Below, piece after piece: positions 7,705-16,946 of a stretch of 64,000 nucleotides of DNA. Source of the stretch: Pseudaquidulcibacter sp964443435 (GTDB taxonomy: Bacteria; Pseudomonadota; Alphaproteobacteria; Caulobacterales; Aquidulcibacteraceae). The position numbers and the translations under genes were made by a program. Position 1 is the first letter of the stretch. The number at the start of each line of letters is the position of its first letter. A model generated the notes under the pieces. That model did not search any database. It was not told where the DNA came from and worked only from the letters and a program-made list of their open reading frames with translations. The DNA lies in the NCBI GenBank assembly GCA_964443435.1, contig CAYUCW010000004.1, positions 5,846-69,845 of the forward strand, in the 5' to 3' direction.

Positions 7705-9523
7705 CAATAATTGCCTTTGAAATATTATACACCAAGAATGACATAATATAGGCAAGAATTGTTAAATAAGCAAAGGCAAAGCCTGCCCATTTCCATGAAT
7801 TTGTTTCACGTCTAATTGTCGCAAGCGTTGCAAAACATTGTGGCGCGAATATATACCATGTTAGGAATGCAAGAGCAGTGGGAAGTGCCCATTCATTGCG
7901 TAGAATGCTACTTAGGCCTTCGATATTTTCTTCGCCACCTGTGACCGCGTAAATCGTGCTTAAAGCGCCAACGGCAACTTCACGTGCTGCAAACCCTGGA
8001 ATAAGTGCAATAGACATTTCAAGATTAAAGCCAATTGGTTTTAAAATCGGCTCTATAATGCTTCCTATCATGCCGGCATAAGAATTTTTGAGGCCATCAT
8101 TATTAAGTGGGAAAGTAACCAAAGCCCATAATACAATTGAAACATATAAAATCACTGTCCCTGCGCGGCTTAAAAATGCTTTTGCACTATTCAGAATTCC
8201 AAGGAAAAAATCATTAATATTAGGGAGCTTATAGGTTGGCATTTCCATGATTAATGCTTGCGATTCACCTTTGGCAAAAGTTCTTTTAAATACAAAGGCA
8301 ACTATGAATGCGCTTATTACACCCGCAAAATAAAGGCCAAACATAATAAGACCCTGAAGCCCAAAACCCCATACTTTAGTATTAGGAATAAATGCCGCAA
8401 TTATTAAAGTATAAACCGGTAAACGCGCCGAACAAGTCATTAATGGCGCAATTAAAATGGTTGTTAGCCTATCTCTATCATGCTCAATCACTCTTGCCGA
8501 CATAATACCAGGGATTGCACAGGCAAAGCTTGAAAGTAATGGGATAAATGCACGGCCATTAAGCCCTGCCCTATGCATTATTTCATCCATTAAAAATGCG
8601 GCGCGCGCCATATATCCCGATGCCTCAAGGACTAAAATAAAGGCAAATAAAATAATAATTTGCGGTAAGAATATAACCACAGATCCAACACCTGCAATTA
8701 TGCCGTTTATCAATAAATCTTTAAATAGACCATCAGGTAAAAATCTTCCTATTAAATCACCTAAAGAAGCAATTCCGGTTTCTATCATATCCATTGGGAC
8801 ACTTGCCCAAGTGAAAACCGCTTGGAACATAAAGAAAAGTATAGTCGCAAGTAATATTGGGCCAATAATAGGATGAAGTGCAACGCTGTCAATTATTCTT
8901 GTCGCTTTATTAAGTGTACCTTCGGCAATAATTGCTTTGGCGGCAATTTTACGTGCATTAGCTTGTAGGGTTTTTAATTCAATTGGTTCAGGCTTGGAAA
9001 CTTGGGGTAAGCCTTTTACCAAAACTTCATCAATTGCGGCAATTACTTCTTCTCTACCAGAGTCACGGGTTGCGCGGCAAGTAACCGTTTTAAGTCCTGT
9101 TTCTTTTTCAAGATATGCAATATCTATTTCAAGCCCATCTCTTTTGGCCAAATCTATCATATTTAGCACAAGTATCATTGGGATACCCATTTGCTTTAAT
9201 TGAAGTGCGGAATGAAGATGGGTTCTTATATTTGCGGCATCAATTAGCGCGAGCAATAAATCAGGTGCACTTTCGTTTTTAAACTGACCCTCAAGCATTT
9301 CAAGCGCAACTTTTTCATCGCCTGAACGTGCGGTTAATCCATAAATCCCAGGAAGGTCATAAATATCCAATTCATGCTTTGCAGGCGTGACAAGCTTACC
9401 TTTTTTAATATCAATAGTAACACCAGCATAATTAGCCGTTTTAGCACGACCGCCAGTTAATCCATTAAATAGTGTGCTTTTTCCGCAGTTCGGCGCACCA
9501 ATAAGCGCAAGTTTTATCGCCAT
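7697..9523 (-). CDS. feoB: Ferrous iron transporter FeoB
   Basis: 608 residues; E. coli FeoB is about 770, so this is a compact form. N-terminal GTPase: G1 GAPNCGKS at 9-16, G2 threonine near 36, G3 DLPG at 56-59, G4 NMID at 121-124. The membrane part has the two Gate regions with conserved cysteines, CAIPGIM and TCSARLPVY. Role: GTP-gated Fe2+ uptake through the inner membrane. Its ATG overlaps the feoA stop (TAATG), implying translational coupling, and its 3' end overlaps mrp. Regulation by Fur is suggested by the site before feoA. Confidence 0.95.
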   Translation of the reverse strand: MAIKLALIGAPNCGKSTLFNGLTGGRAKTANYAGVTIDIKKGKLVTPAKHELDIYDLPGIYGLTARSGDEKVALEMLEGQFKNESAPDLLLALIDAANIRTHLHSALQLKQMGIPMILVLNMIDLAKRDGLEIDIAYLEKETGLKTVTCRATRDSGREEVIAAIDEVLVKGLPQVSKPEPIELKTLQANARKIAAKAIIAEGTLNKATRIIDSVALHPIIGPILLATILFFMFQAVFTWASVPMDMIETGIASLGDLIGRFLPDGLFKDLLINGIIAGVGSVVIFLPQIIILFAFILVLEASGYMARAAFLMDEIMHRAGLNGRAFIPLLSSFACAIPGIMSARVIEHDRDRLTTILIAPLMTCSARLPVYTLIIAAFIPNTKVWGFGLQGLIMFGLYFAGVISAFIVAFVFKRTFAKGESQALIMEMPTYKLPNINDFFLGILNSAKAFLSRAGTVILYVSIVLWALVTFPLNNDGLKNSYAGMIGSIIEPILKPIGFNLEMSIALIPGFAAREVAVGALSTIYAVTGGEENIEGLSSILRNEWALPTALAFLTWYIFAPQCFATLATIRRETNSWKWAGFAFAYLTILAYIMSFLVYNISKAIIGV

Positions 9524-9753
9524 TATGCCACGCTAACCTTTATAAAACTAGCTTCTGCTTTTCTAAGAGCTATAAGCGTCTGATTAAGTCTTATACACAT
9601 AGGCGGAAGTCCAAACGGGCCATAACCCAATACTTCTACTTCATCACCTTCAGCAAAGCCAATTTCACGAAGTTTAGCGGCGATTTCTTCATTATTTGAA
9701 TCTATGCCGGTAATTGAAGCTTTTATACCTTTATTTAAGTCACTTAAATTCAT
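9523..9753 (-). CDS. feoA: FeoA family protein
   Basis: A 76-residue SH3-like FeoA domain: core LREIGFAEGDEVEVL followed by a GPFGLPPM-like turn and IRLNQTLIALRK. Role: small cytosolic partner required for FeoB activity. The frame opens with GTG at 9759, but a GGAAA that is too close to that codon and well spaced from the ATG at 9753 favours the ATG. First gene of the feoA-feoB-mrp operon; the stop codon overlaps the feoB start. Confidence 0.92.
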   Translation of the reverse strand: MNLSDLNKGIKASITGIDSNNEEIAAKLREIGFAEGDEVEVLGYGPFGLPPMCIRLNQTLIALRKAEASFIKVSVA

Positions 9754-9781
9754 TGCCACTTTCCATATACAATATTTCTTT

Positions 9782-9807
9782 ATTGCAAGTCATTATCAAT
9801 TGCAAAT
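9782..9807 (-). promoter_or_regulatory. Fur-like operator upstream of feoA
   Basis: TGCAAGTCATTATCAATTGC and its flanks form an imperfect palindrome about 30-50 bp upstream of feoA. It resembles known Fur boxes built on a CATTATCA-type core. The location before the ferrous iron operon supports iron-dependent repression. Confidence 0.6.
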
Positions 9808-9871
9808 ATTGATTCAGTAATTCAAAATGATTTCAATATATTATTTCTGGGTTATAATTATCTAAGATTTT

Positions 9872-9884
9872 ATTGTCTGACAAA
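9872..9884 (+). promoter_or_regulatory. Palindromic operator, GntR/FCD pattern, before the sugar dehydrogenase
   Basis: ATTGTCTGACAAA contains the palindrome TTGTCTGACAA, which fits the TNGTNNNACNA pattern of FCD-type GntR regulators. The same 12 bases occur upstream of the GH43 gene (30325-30337, read on the minus strand). Confidence 0.5.
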
Positions 9885-9966
9885 TTATTAATATATCATC
9901 TTCTTTTTTTCTCTTGATTGTTATAGATAATAAATTAATAGCGATTAGCTGAAACACAAAGGGAAT

Positions 9967-10908
9967 ATGATGGAAAATTCTGAAAAACTAATACCTGTTG
10001 CAATTATCGGACTTGGAAAAATTGCAAGGGATCAACATTTATCTGCTATAGAAAAAACTGGTATTTTTAAGCTTTCTGCAACAGTAAGTTCTGGAAGCGG
10101 AATTGAAAATATACCTAATTATAAAACACTTTCAGAATTAATCGCGAGCGAAACCAAAATTGAAGCGGTTTCAATCTGTACACCACCACAAGTACGCGCC
10201 CCTTTAGTGATTGAAGCGATTAAAAATGGTCTTCATGTATTTATGGAAAAGCCACCAACTTCAACACTTGGTGCGTTCGAAGGCGTTTTAAAAAATCATG
10301 CAGATTCCAAAGTAACGCTTTATACTTCATGGCATTCACGCCATGCGCCAATGGTAAAAGCCGCTAAGGAATGGGTGGATAGCCATAATGTAATAGATGC
10401 GAAAATTATCTGGCGCGAATCGGCTAAAAAATGGCACCCTGGTCAAACTTGGCTTTGGGAAGCCGGCGGACTTGGCGTTTTTGACCCTGGCATAAATGCT
10501 TTTTCAATTATAACTCATTTGCTTGGTGGTGATATCGAAGTTTTATCTTCTAAATTTGAAGTGCCATCTAATTGGCATTCACCTATCGGCGCAAATTGTG
10601 AAATGCGCGCAGGCGATATACCTTTAAATGTTAATCTTGATTTCAGAGAAAATGATAGAGAAGTTTGGGAAATCCATCTTAAAGCCGCGAATAATGATAC
10701 GCTTGTTCTTAAAAATGGCGGCGCTGCTATCTCACTTAATGGCGGTGAGTTTGTTACAGAACCAGAGGAAGAATATCCAAACCTATACCGTGAATTTGGC
10801 GCACTTATTAAAGAAGGCAAATCAAATACTGATATTTCGCCACAAAGATTAGTTGCCGATAGCTTTATGCTTGCGGAAATTACTAAAACCGATAGTTTTG
10901 AGCCATAA
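9967..10908 (+). CDS. L-arabinose/D-galactose 1-dehydrogenase-like oxidoreductase (Gfo/Idh/MocA family)
   Basis: 313 residues. N-terminal Rossmann motif GLGKIARDQH (15-24), EKPP at 94-97, and the signature KWHPGQTWLW (155-164) followed by GGLGVFDPGIN. These match what I recall of the L-arabinose 1-dehydrogenase/D-galactose 1-dehydrogenase group of Azospirillum and Pseudomonas, which opens the non-phosphorylative sugar pathway by making the aldonolactone. An AAAGGGA ribosome-binding site precedes ATGATG; either ATG could be the start. Stand-alone gene between a Fur-controlled operon and rpmB, ending at a terminator. The operator at 9872 links it to the GH43 gene. Arabinose versus galactose preference cannot be read from sequence. 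Confidence 0.8.
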   Translation: MMENSEKLIPVAIIGLGKIARDQHLSAIEKTGIFKLSATVSSGSGIENIPNYKTLSELIASETKIEAVSICTPPQVRAPLVIEAIKNGLHVFMEKPPTSTLGAFEGVLKNHADSKVTLYTSWHSRHAPMVKAAKEWVDSHNVIDAKIIWRESAKKWHPGQTWLWEAGGLGVFDPGINAFSIITHLLGGDIEVLSSKFEVPSNWHSPIGANCEMRAGDIPLNVNLDFRENDREVWEIHLKAANNDTLVLKNGGAAISLNGGEFVTEPEEEYPNLYREFGALIKEGKSNTDISPQRLVADSFMLAEITKTDSFEP

Positions 10909-10915
10909 ACAAAAA

Positions 10916-10943
10916 AACCCCGCCAAACGGCGGGGTTATTTTT
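10916..10943. terminator. Bidirectional terminator between the sugar dehydrogenase and rpmB
   Basis: AACCCCGCC and GGCGGGGTT pair around an AAAC loop, with an A run before and a T run after. It lies between convergent genes. Confidence 0.9.
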
Positions 10944-10957
10944 TTGTAAAGACTAAA

Positions 10958-11254
10958 TTAAGCCGCTACTGCTTCAGCAAGTTTAGCTTTAATTTTGCTT
11001 CTGATTTTCTTAGCACGATCAGACATTTTTGTAGGATCTGTTTTAAGAATAAAATTATCTAAACCACCATTATGGTCAACTGAACGAAGAGCAGAAACTG
11101 CAATACGCAAACGGAAACCTTGACCAAGTGCATCAGACGCCAAAGTAACATCTTGAAGATTTGGCAAATAGCGACGTTTAGTCTTAACATTAGAGTGGCT
11201 TACTAAATTGCCGACCATAGGGCCAACGCCAGTAAGTTCGCAACGACGAGACAT
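10958..11254 (-). CDS. rpmB: 50S ribosomal protein L28
   Basis: 98 residues from the ATG at 11254, the usual alphaproteobacterial length. It begins MSRRCELTG and contains SHSNVKTKRRYLPNLQ, the L28 signature. The frame is open to 11338, but the extra 28 residues are unlike L28 and AAGAGA lies just upstream of 11254. Structural component of the large ribosomal subunit. Monocistronic as far as visible, sharing a bidirectional terminator with the sugar dehydrogenase. The basic Lys/Arg-rich C-terminus is normal. Confidence 0.97.
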   Translation of the reverse strand: MSRRCELTGVGPMVGNLVSHSNVKTKRRYLPNLQDVTLASDALGQGFRLRIAVSALRSVDHNGGLDNFILKTDPTKMSDRAKKIRSKIKAKLAEAVAA

Positions 11255-11405
11255 AGGATTCTCTTTTCTAAAAAATCTGTTTAAAATTGAATGGGGGCGA
11301 TACTTTTTATGCGCAAAAAAGTCAATCCTATATGGCAATGATTCAACACTCTATTACATTAAACCAAGAAAAAGATTCAGTAAAATGCAATTTTATAGCG
11401 TTTTA

Positions 11406-11750
11406 TCAATGTAAATACGATTTTTTATCATAAATAATATTCATAACCGCAGATTTTTGATTATCCCAAATTATCATAAAATCACAAATATTAGCTTCAT
11501 TTATACTTAGAATATTTCGGATTTTATCGCTATTAATTTTAACTGGCGAAATTTTTAAACCTGTCAATTTTTCACCTAAATTAATTTCTATATCTGCATG
11601 CGCAAGAATAATAGCAACAGCCATTTGGCTAGGTGTTTTAATAAGAGTTTTATTCTGGCTTTGATTAAGATTTTTATTTAATGCCGAACGATTGCACCAA
11701 TTATTTAACATTGTCTTTGCCCAGCTTTTTACAATTTGATTATTCTGCAT
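11406..11750 (-). CDS. Hypothetical protein, 114 residues
   Basis: I do not recognise a family. The protein has a polar Asn/Lys-rich N-terminus, a hydrophobic helix around 40-50 (MAVAIILAH), and a C-terminal part with alternating hydrophobics ending near DKKSYLH; no clear signal peptide. An AGGTG ribosome-binding site five to six bases before the ATG supports translation. It is divergent from the WYL regulator, with 86 bp between the starts, so the regulator may control it. Base composition is like its neighbours. Confidence 0.55.
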   Translation of the reverse strand: MQNNQIVKSWAKTMLNNWCNRSALNKNLNQSQNKTLIKTPSQMAVAIILAHADIEINLGEKLTGLKISPVKINSDKIRNILSINEANICDFMIIWDNQKSAVMNIIYDKKSYLH

Positions 11751-11836
11751 TTTAACACCTATTTTTCATTTCTTCAGCTTTATACATTGACATTACGCCA
11801 AAAATGGACGCATAAAAGAACAAAGGGGAACATTTA

Positions 11837-12820
11837 ATGCGTCACGAAAAATCTGCACTATTAATTGAGCTTGCAAGAGAGCTAGCGAATACACGTATTG
11901 GCCTTACGCTCGATGAAATGTGCGAAAGAATGAGCCTTAAAAGAAGAACTATCGAAAGAATGCGTGACAGGCTAATGGAAATGTTCGACACTATGGAAGA
12001 AATAAGGGATCCGCCAACCAAAAGATGGATAATACGCGGAAAGCTTGATGGCTTTTTACAATCCCCTACCACAAAAGAACTTGCCGCCTTAAAGACCGCC
12101 CAAAATTATTTTGAAAATCAAAATACCGATGCCGCAATATCTTTAAAAGGGCTTGAAAATAAAATGCTGGCGGCAATTGGCTCTAAACTTAGCAGGCTTG
12201 CACCAGATATCGAAGCCCTTATGCAAGCCGAAGCAATTGCATTAAACCCTGGGCCGCGCCCATTTGTTGACCCTATAATTCTAAATACTTTACGCGATGC
12301 AATTTTATCTTTGCATATGGTGCGCTTTAAATATGATGGCGGCACTTTAAGCGGGCAAGAGCGTGAAGTCATTCCTTATGGAATTCTATTTGGTGGCGAA
12401 ACATATCTTATTGCCGTAGAGCCAATAAGCTATACAGGCGGCAGGCCAAGAGTTTGGCGGCTAGACAAAATAAGAAATATAAAAATAAGCGAAAATACTG
12501 GAGCCGCGCCAGAAGACTTTAATTTAAAAGAATTTGCGGAACGCAGCTTTGGGGTTTTCCAAGAAGATAATACATATTTAGTAAGGCTTTTGATTGCTAA
12601 AGAATTTGCCGATGAAGCAAAAAGATGGGTTTTCCACCCCAAACAAATTATTACTGAAATGCATACTGGTGAAGTTGAAATCTCTATGATGGGCGGTGGC
12701 CTAAGAGAACTTGCATGGTCATTATTCCGATGGGGCGGCAAAATGAAAATTCTTGAGCCAAAAGAACTTATAAATGAATTTAAAAATGCGCTTAAGGATG
12801 CAGCAAAGCTTATTGATTAA
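11837..12820 (+). CDS. WYL-domain transcriptional regulator with N-terminal helix-turn-helix
   Basis: 327 residues. N-terminal winged HTH (about 8-65: IGLTLDEMCERMSLKRRTIERMRDRL), then a WYL domain (about 150-230) with VIPYGILFGGETYLIAVEP and VWRLDKI, then the WCX-type C-terminal extension. WYL proteins usually bind nucleic-acid or nucleotide ligands and regulate stress, DNA damage or defence genes. No defence genes are adjacent here. Ribosome-binding site AAAGGGG. The 3' end overlaps the convergent lipoprotein gene by 11 bp. Target genes are unknown. Confidence 0.85.
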   Translation: MRHEKSALLIELARELANTRIGLTLDEMCERMSLKRRTIERMRDRLMEMFDTMEEIRDPPTKRWIIRGKLDGFLQSPTTKELAALKTAQNYFENQNTDAAISLKGLENKMLAAIGSKLSRLAPDIEALMQAEAIALNPGPRPFVDPIILNTLRDAILSLHMVRFKYDGGTLSGQEREVIPYGILFGGETYLIAVEPISYTGGRPRVWRLDKIRNIKISENTGAAPEDFNLKEFAERSFGVFQEDNTYLVRLLIAKEFADEAKRWVFHPKQIITEMHTGEVEISMMGGGLRELAWSLFRWGGKMKILEPKELINEFKNALKDAAKLID

Positions 12821-14321
12821 AACTTAGCTTATCCCAAAATATAGGCGGCATATTTTGAATATTATTATTAAGCTTTTCATCAATAAGCCAAACCATAGGC
12901 GCAAACCATAATGGAATTATTGGCATTGCATCCAATAATATTGATTCTGCTTGTTTAAGGCTTTGTTCGCTTCCAATACTCATGGCATTTTTAATAGCAT
13001 CATCATATTTGCTATCTTTCCAACCATGCGAATAAGCATTTCCGTCAGAAGCGAAGCTTTTCAATAAATCAATTGGGTCGGTTTTAAGACCTTTATCAAT
13101 TTTAGCAATCGCAAGTTCAAAATCATGGCCATTAAGCCTTGCACTAATTGCGCTTGCTTCGCCGGCATTAATAGTTATTTCTATGCCCAAAGGTTTTAAA
13201 TCAGATTGGATTTGAATTGCCGCCCTCTCTCGCTCATCTCTTACACATAATAATTCAAGCACTAAAGGATTTTGCGGATTTACACCATTTTTACCCAGTA
13301 AATCTTGCGCCAATTTAAATGTATTCGCATCTGGACTATTGGCTTTATTAATAAGGTCATAGGCGGGCTTTACTGAGCCATTTAATATAGTTTCACAAAT
13401 AAATTGACGATTAATTAGAAGGCCAATCGCGCGTCTTATTTCGGGACTTGAAAGCTTAGGATTTTTCGTATTTACCGAAACATAAAATAGCTTTTGCAAA
13501 AATTTTGAATCAAAACTTTTATCCAATTGGGTTTTAAGTAGTTTTTGTAAATTCATTGGCGGATCTTGCGCCAAATCCACTTGATGCCCTTTAAACATTC
13601 TTACCCTTGTTGCGCCATCATCAACCGCTTCAATATTAATTGATTTTGGCAAATTAGCATTCCAACCAGTATTAGGACTTGCTTCTAATACTAATCTAGT
13701 TTGGGTTCGTAAGCTTGGTTTAAAAGCCGCAGAAACCACAATTTTATCCATATCCGTCCAATTGTTTGTATTTGCTTTAATTGCATGAATTGGCAATGGG
13801 TAAAATTCTCTTAGACGGTTTGGAAAATTGGCATCTTTATTTATCAAGCCTATTTTTATTATATCGCCGCTTACGCTAATACCTAGCGGAATTTTATTAC
13901 CTTTTATATTTTCGGCAAAACCTATTATATTTGAAAATTCCGGAGCATCAGGGAAAGCCGTTTCCTTTAAAGAAGCCAGCTTAAAAGTTTCAATTACATC
14001 ATTTATTGTAATCGCTTTGCCATCTGACCATTTTAAACTATTATCAAAGACAAATTCCCAATTTTGATTATCACTTGATTTCCAAGATTTGAAAACTGCG
14101 GCAATATTAGATCCATTATCACCATAGCCTATAAGTGGTTTATAAATTTGTCTAAAAATAAGTGCGGCGGATGCAAATTCAGCTTTTAAAGGATCAAGAC
14201 TATCTGGAGCGCCTGCCATTGCAACACGAAGCACACCCTTATTATTTTCTTTTTTACTACAGCCAAAAGCCAAGCTATTTAATGCCAAAGCAGAAACAAA
14301 AAAACCGCGCCGATTGAACAT
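12810..14321 (-). CDS. ABC transporter substrate-binding lipoprotein, peptide/nickel (SBP_bac_5) family
   Basis: 503 residues. The N-terminus carries a twin-arginine-like RRGFF followed by a lipobox LAFGC, predicting a lipoprotein possibly exported by Tat. The mature part has the family-5 pattern: SLDPLKAEFASAALIFRQIYKPL near the start, WSDGKAITINDVIETF, and PEIRRAIGLLINR. Role: captures oligopeptides or similar ligands for an ABC importer. No permease or ATPase genes are adjacent, so this is an orphan binding protein. It is followed upstream by carA on the same strand. The ligand cannot be assigned. Confidence 0.82.
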   Translation of the reverse strand: MFNRRGFFVSALALNSLAFGCSKKENNKGVLRVAMAGAPDSLDPLKAEFASAALIFRQIYKPLIGYGDNGSNIAAVFKSWKSSDNQNWEFVFDNSLKWSDGKAITINDVIETFKLASLKETAFPDAPEFSNIIGFAENIKGNKIPLGISVSGDIIKIGLINKDANFPNRLREFYPLPIHAIKANTNNWTDMDKIVVSAAFKPSLRTQTRLVLEASPNTGWNANLPKSINIEAVDDGATRVRMFKGHQVDLAQDPPMNLQKLLKTQLDKSFDSKFLQKLFYVSVNTKNPKLSSPEIRRAIGLLINRQFICETILNGSVKPAYDLINKANSPDANTFKLAQDLLGKNGVNPQNPLVLELLCVRDERERAAIQIQSDLKPLGIEITINAGEASAISARLNGHDFELAIAKIDKGLKTDPIDLLKSFASDGNAYSHGWKDSKYDDAIKNAMSIGSEQSLKQAESILLDAMPIIPLWFAPMVWLIDEKLNNNIQNMPPIFWDKLSFNQ

Positions 14322-14378
14322 AAAAACCTCTTTTATGTAAACTGACGCGGTTTGAATTTTAAATCAAGCAAAAGCCGA

Positions 14379-15545
14379 TTATTTATCCATCATTTTTGCA
14401 AATTCTTCAAATAAATAGAATGAATCTTGCGGCCCTGGGCTTGCCTCAGGGTGATATTGAACTGAATAGGCTTTTTTACCTTTAAGCGCGATACCACAAT
14501 TAGTGCCATCGAATAAAGAAACATGGGTCTCAACAACATTTTCAGGAAGGGTTTTTGCATCAATCGCAAAGCCATGATTCATAGAAACAATTTCAACCTT
14601 ATTAGTGCGTAAATCTTTCACAGGGTGATTAGCGCCATGGTGGCCTTGTTTCATTTTTATAGTTTTTGCGCCAAGTGCAAGTCCAAGCATTTGATGGCCA
14701 AGACAAATACCAAATACAGGAATTTCAGCTTTAATAATCGCTTTAATCGCATCAACCGAATAAGCACCAGTTGCCGCAGGATCCCCAGGACCATTTGAAA
14801 GCATAACGCCATCTGGCTTCATTGCAATAATGTCGTCGCCCGAAGTATTTGCCGGAACTACTTTAACTTTTGCGCCAATTGCGCCTAAGTCACGTAGAAT
14901 ATTGGCCTTTGCGCCAAAATCCATAACTACTACATTATATTTTGGTGATTTTGTATTAGAAACGCCTTCAGGCCAAACCCAAATGCTTTCATTGAAATCG
15001 TAATTTTCAGAAGTTGTTACAGATTTTGCAAGATCAAGACCTTCTAAACCTGCCCAAGATTTGGCGCTTTGTTTGAGCTCTTCAATATTGAAATTGCCGT
15101 CCTTATTATATGCGATTGTTGCGTGTTGCATGCCTTTTTCACGTATAATATGCGTTAAAGCGCGTGTATCAATCCCTGAAAGCCCAATAATACCGCGCTT
15201 ATTAAGCCAAGTATCAAGGCTTTCAGTAGCGCGCCAATTTGAAGGCTCTGTCGGAAGTGCTTTGGTTATACATCCAATTGCCGCAGAATAAGCATTCTTT
15301 GCAACTGCTTCTTCATCTTCATTATTGACACCAACATTACCAATATGTGGCGCAGTAAACATAATAATCTGATTTGAATATGAAGGATCCGTAAGAATCT
15401 CTTGGTAGCCAGTAATTGCTGTATTAAAGCAAACCTCACCAGTTTTTGTGCCTGTTGCACCAAAACCTTCACCTAAAAATACTGTTCCATCTGCTAGAAC
15501 TAGCGCACCAGTTTTTGGGCGCGCGAACAAAGGCGCATTTATCAC
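14379..15545 (-). CDS. carA: Carbamoyl-phosphate synthase small subunit
   Basis: 388 residues, normal length. N-terminal CPSase domain (GALVLADGTVFLGEGFGATG), then class I glutamine amidotransferase with nucleophile Cys281 in GICLGHQMLG and the His/Glu motif YHPEASPG near 365. Role: hydrolyses glutamine and feeds ammonia to CarB for arginine and pyrimidine synthesis. carB is not next to it, which is common in Alphaproteobacteria. Divergent from the lytic transglycosylase gene at 15705. Confidence 0.97.
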   Translation of the reverse strand: MINAPLFARPKTGALVLADGTVFLGEGFGATGTKTGEVCFNTAITGYQEILTDPSYSNQIIMFTAPHIGNVGVNNEDEEAVAKNAYSAAIGCITKALPTEPSNWRATESLDTWLNKRGIIGLSGIDTRALTHIIREKGMQHATIAYNKDGNFNIEELKQSAKSWAGLEGLDLAKSVTTSENYDFNESIWVWPEGVSNTKSPKYNVVVMDFGAKANILRDLGAIGAKVKVVPANTSGDDIIAMKPDGVMLSNGPGDPAATGAYSVDAIKAIIKAEIPVFGICLGHQMLGLALGAKTIKMKQGHHGANHPVKDLRTNKVEIVSMNHGFAIDAKTLPENVVETHVSLFDGTNCGIALKGKKAYSVQYHPEASPGPQDSFYLFEEFAKMMDK

Positions 15546-15704
15546 TTCTCGTCTCCGTAATTTCGCTGTGGCTAAGGGAATATAGATGAAAGGTCAATAA
15601 ATCTTAACAGCCATTAAGAATATTTTTTACTTAAACGCATTTTTTTCCGTGCTGCAGCATAATTTAATTTGAAATATTATTAAAATCACTTTTATAAAGA
15701 GAAT

Positions 15705-16946
15705 ATGAAAAATAAAATCCAGAATCTATTTATTGTTTCTTGTCTTACTTTTTTTGGGTCAATAAATAATTCACATGCACAGAATTTAAATCAGAATACT
15801 GGCTCTATAAATTCAAATAGCAATTTCAAAACTTGTGTAAATTCAGCAACAAATCTTGCAATTGCCGAAGGCGCGAATAAAGAGCGCGCGATTGCCGCCA
15901 CCACAGGAATAAATTTTCCCAATCAAAAGACCATAGATTTTTCAAAGGTTCAACCCGAACATCGCCATAATATTTGGGACTATCTTGCGGGACTTGTTGA
16001 TGAAGAAAGAGTTTTAGACGGGCAAAAAGCATTTTTATCTCAAGAAGCATTTTTACGTGACCTTGGAATAAGAACAGGTGTTGATCCAAGCGTAATAGTC
16101 GGCATTTGGGGCGTTGAAACCAATTTTGGAAAAGTTCTTGGGCGTTTTAATGTTATTGATACACTTGCCACGCTTGGCTGCACTAATTGGCGAAGAACTG
16201 AATTTTTTAAATCTGAATTAGTTGAAGCTATTAAAATACAAGCTTCTGGTAATGTAAATCCAAATAATTTTATTGGATCTTGGGCGGGCGCATTTGGTCA
16301 AACCCAATTTATGCCTTCAAGCTATTTAAGGCTTGCTAAAGATGGTAATAATGACGGCATTAAAAACATAATCGAAGAGCCAAAGGACGCACTTGAATCG
16401 ACCGCAAATTTCTTGCTTAAGGCTGGGTATAGACGTGGTGAAAAATGGGGTTATGAAGTTTTAATTCCGAGTAATTATAAAGCACCCATAGGAAGAACTA
16501 ATACGCAAACTTTAGAAGTATGGGCAAATAATGGGGTTAAGCTTATTGATGGCAACCCATTACCAAAAAATGAATTAAAATATGGCCTTATATATCCCGC
16601 TGGAATTAATGGCCCTGCGGTTTTAGTTGGGCGCAATTTTAATGCGGTTTATGCTTATAATCCTGCGATTTCTTATTCGCTTGCGGTTAATTTACTCGCA
16701 GATAGGATTAAAGGCGGCAAAGGCTTTATTACCCCTTGGCCAACTAATGATCCAGGGATATCAAGGGCACAAAGGCGTGAAATTCAAACAATCCTAGCTT
16801 CTAAAGGCTATGATATTGGTGCAATAGATGGGATTATTGGCGAAAAAGCCCTTGCCGCAATAAAAGATATTTATACTAAAAATGGTCTAAGTTTTAATGG
16901 TATTGTCGCGACAAATTGTTTGAATATTATTCGTAAATTCAAATAA
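15705..16946 (+). CDS. Lytic murein transglycosylase, MltB-type, with peptidoglycan-binding domain
   Basis: 413 residues. Signal peptide with cleavage near SHA-Q (residue 25), no lipobox. SLT_2/MltB catalytic domain (about 80-330): catalytic glutamate in GIWGVETNFG, then GSWAGAFGQTQFMPSSY and DGNNDG. C-terminal PG_binding_1-like repeat (about 350-410). Role: cleaves peptidoglycan glycan strands to 1,6-anhydro products in the periplasm. AAAGAGAA ribosome-binding site. Its stop directly abuts the stop of the convergent small gene at 16947. A paralogue with the same domain order lies at 62250. Confidence 0.9.
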   Translation: MKNKIQNLFIVSCLTFFGSINNSHAQNLNQNTGSINSNSNFKTCVNSATNLAIAEGANKERAIAATTGINFPNQKTIDFSKVQPEHRHNIWDYLAGLVDEERVLDGQKAFLSQEAFLRDLGIRTGVDPSVIVGIWGVETNFGKVLGRFNVIDTLATLGCTNWRRTEFFKSELVEAIKIQASGNVNPNNFIGSWAGAFGQTQFMPSSYLRLAKDGNNDGIKNIIEEPKDALESTANFLLKAGYRRGEKWGYEVLIPSNYKAPIGRTNTQTLEVWANNGVKLIDGNPLPKNELKYGLIYPAGINGPAVLVGRNFNAVYAYNPAISYSLAVNLLADRIKGGKGFITPWPTNDPGISRAQRREIQTILASKGYDIGAIDGIIGEKALAAIKDIYTKNGLSFNGIVATNCLNIIRKFK

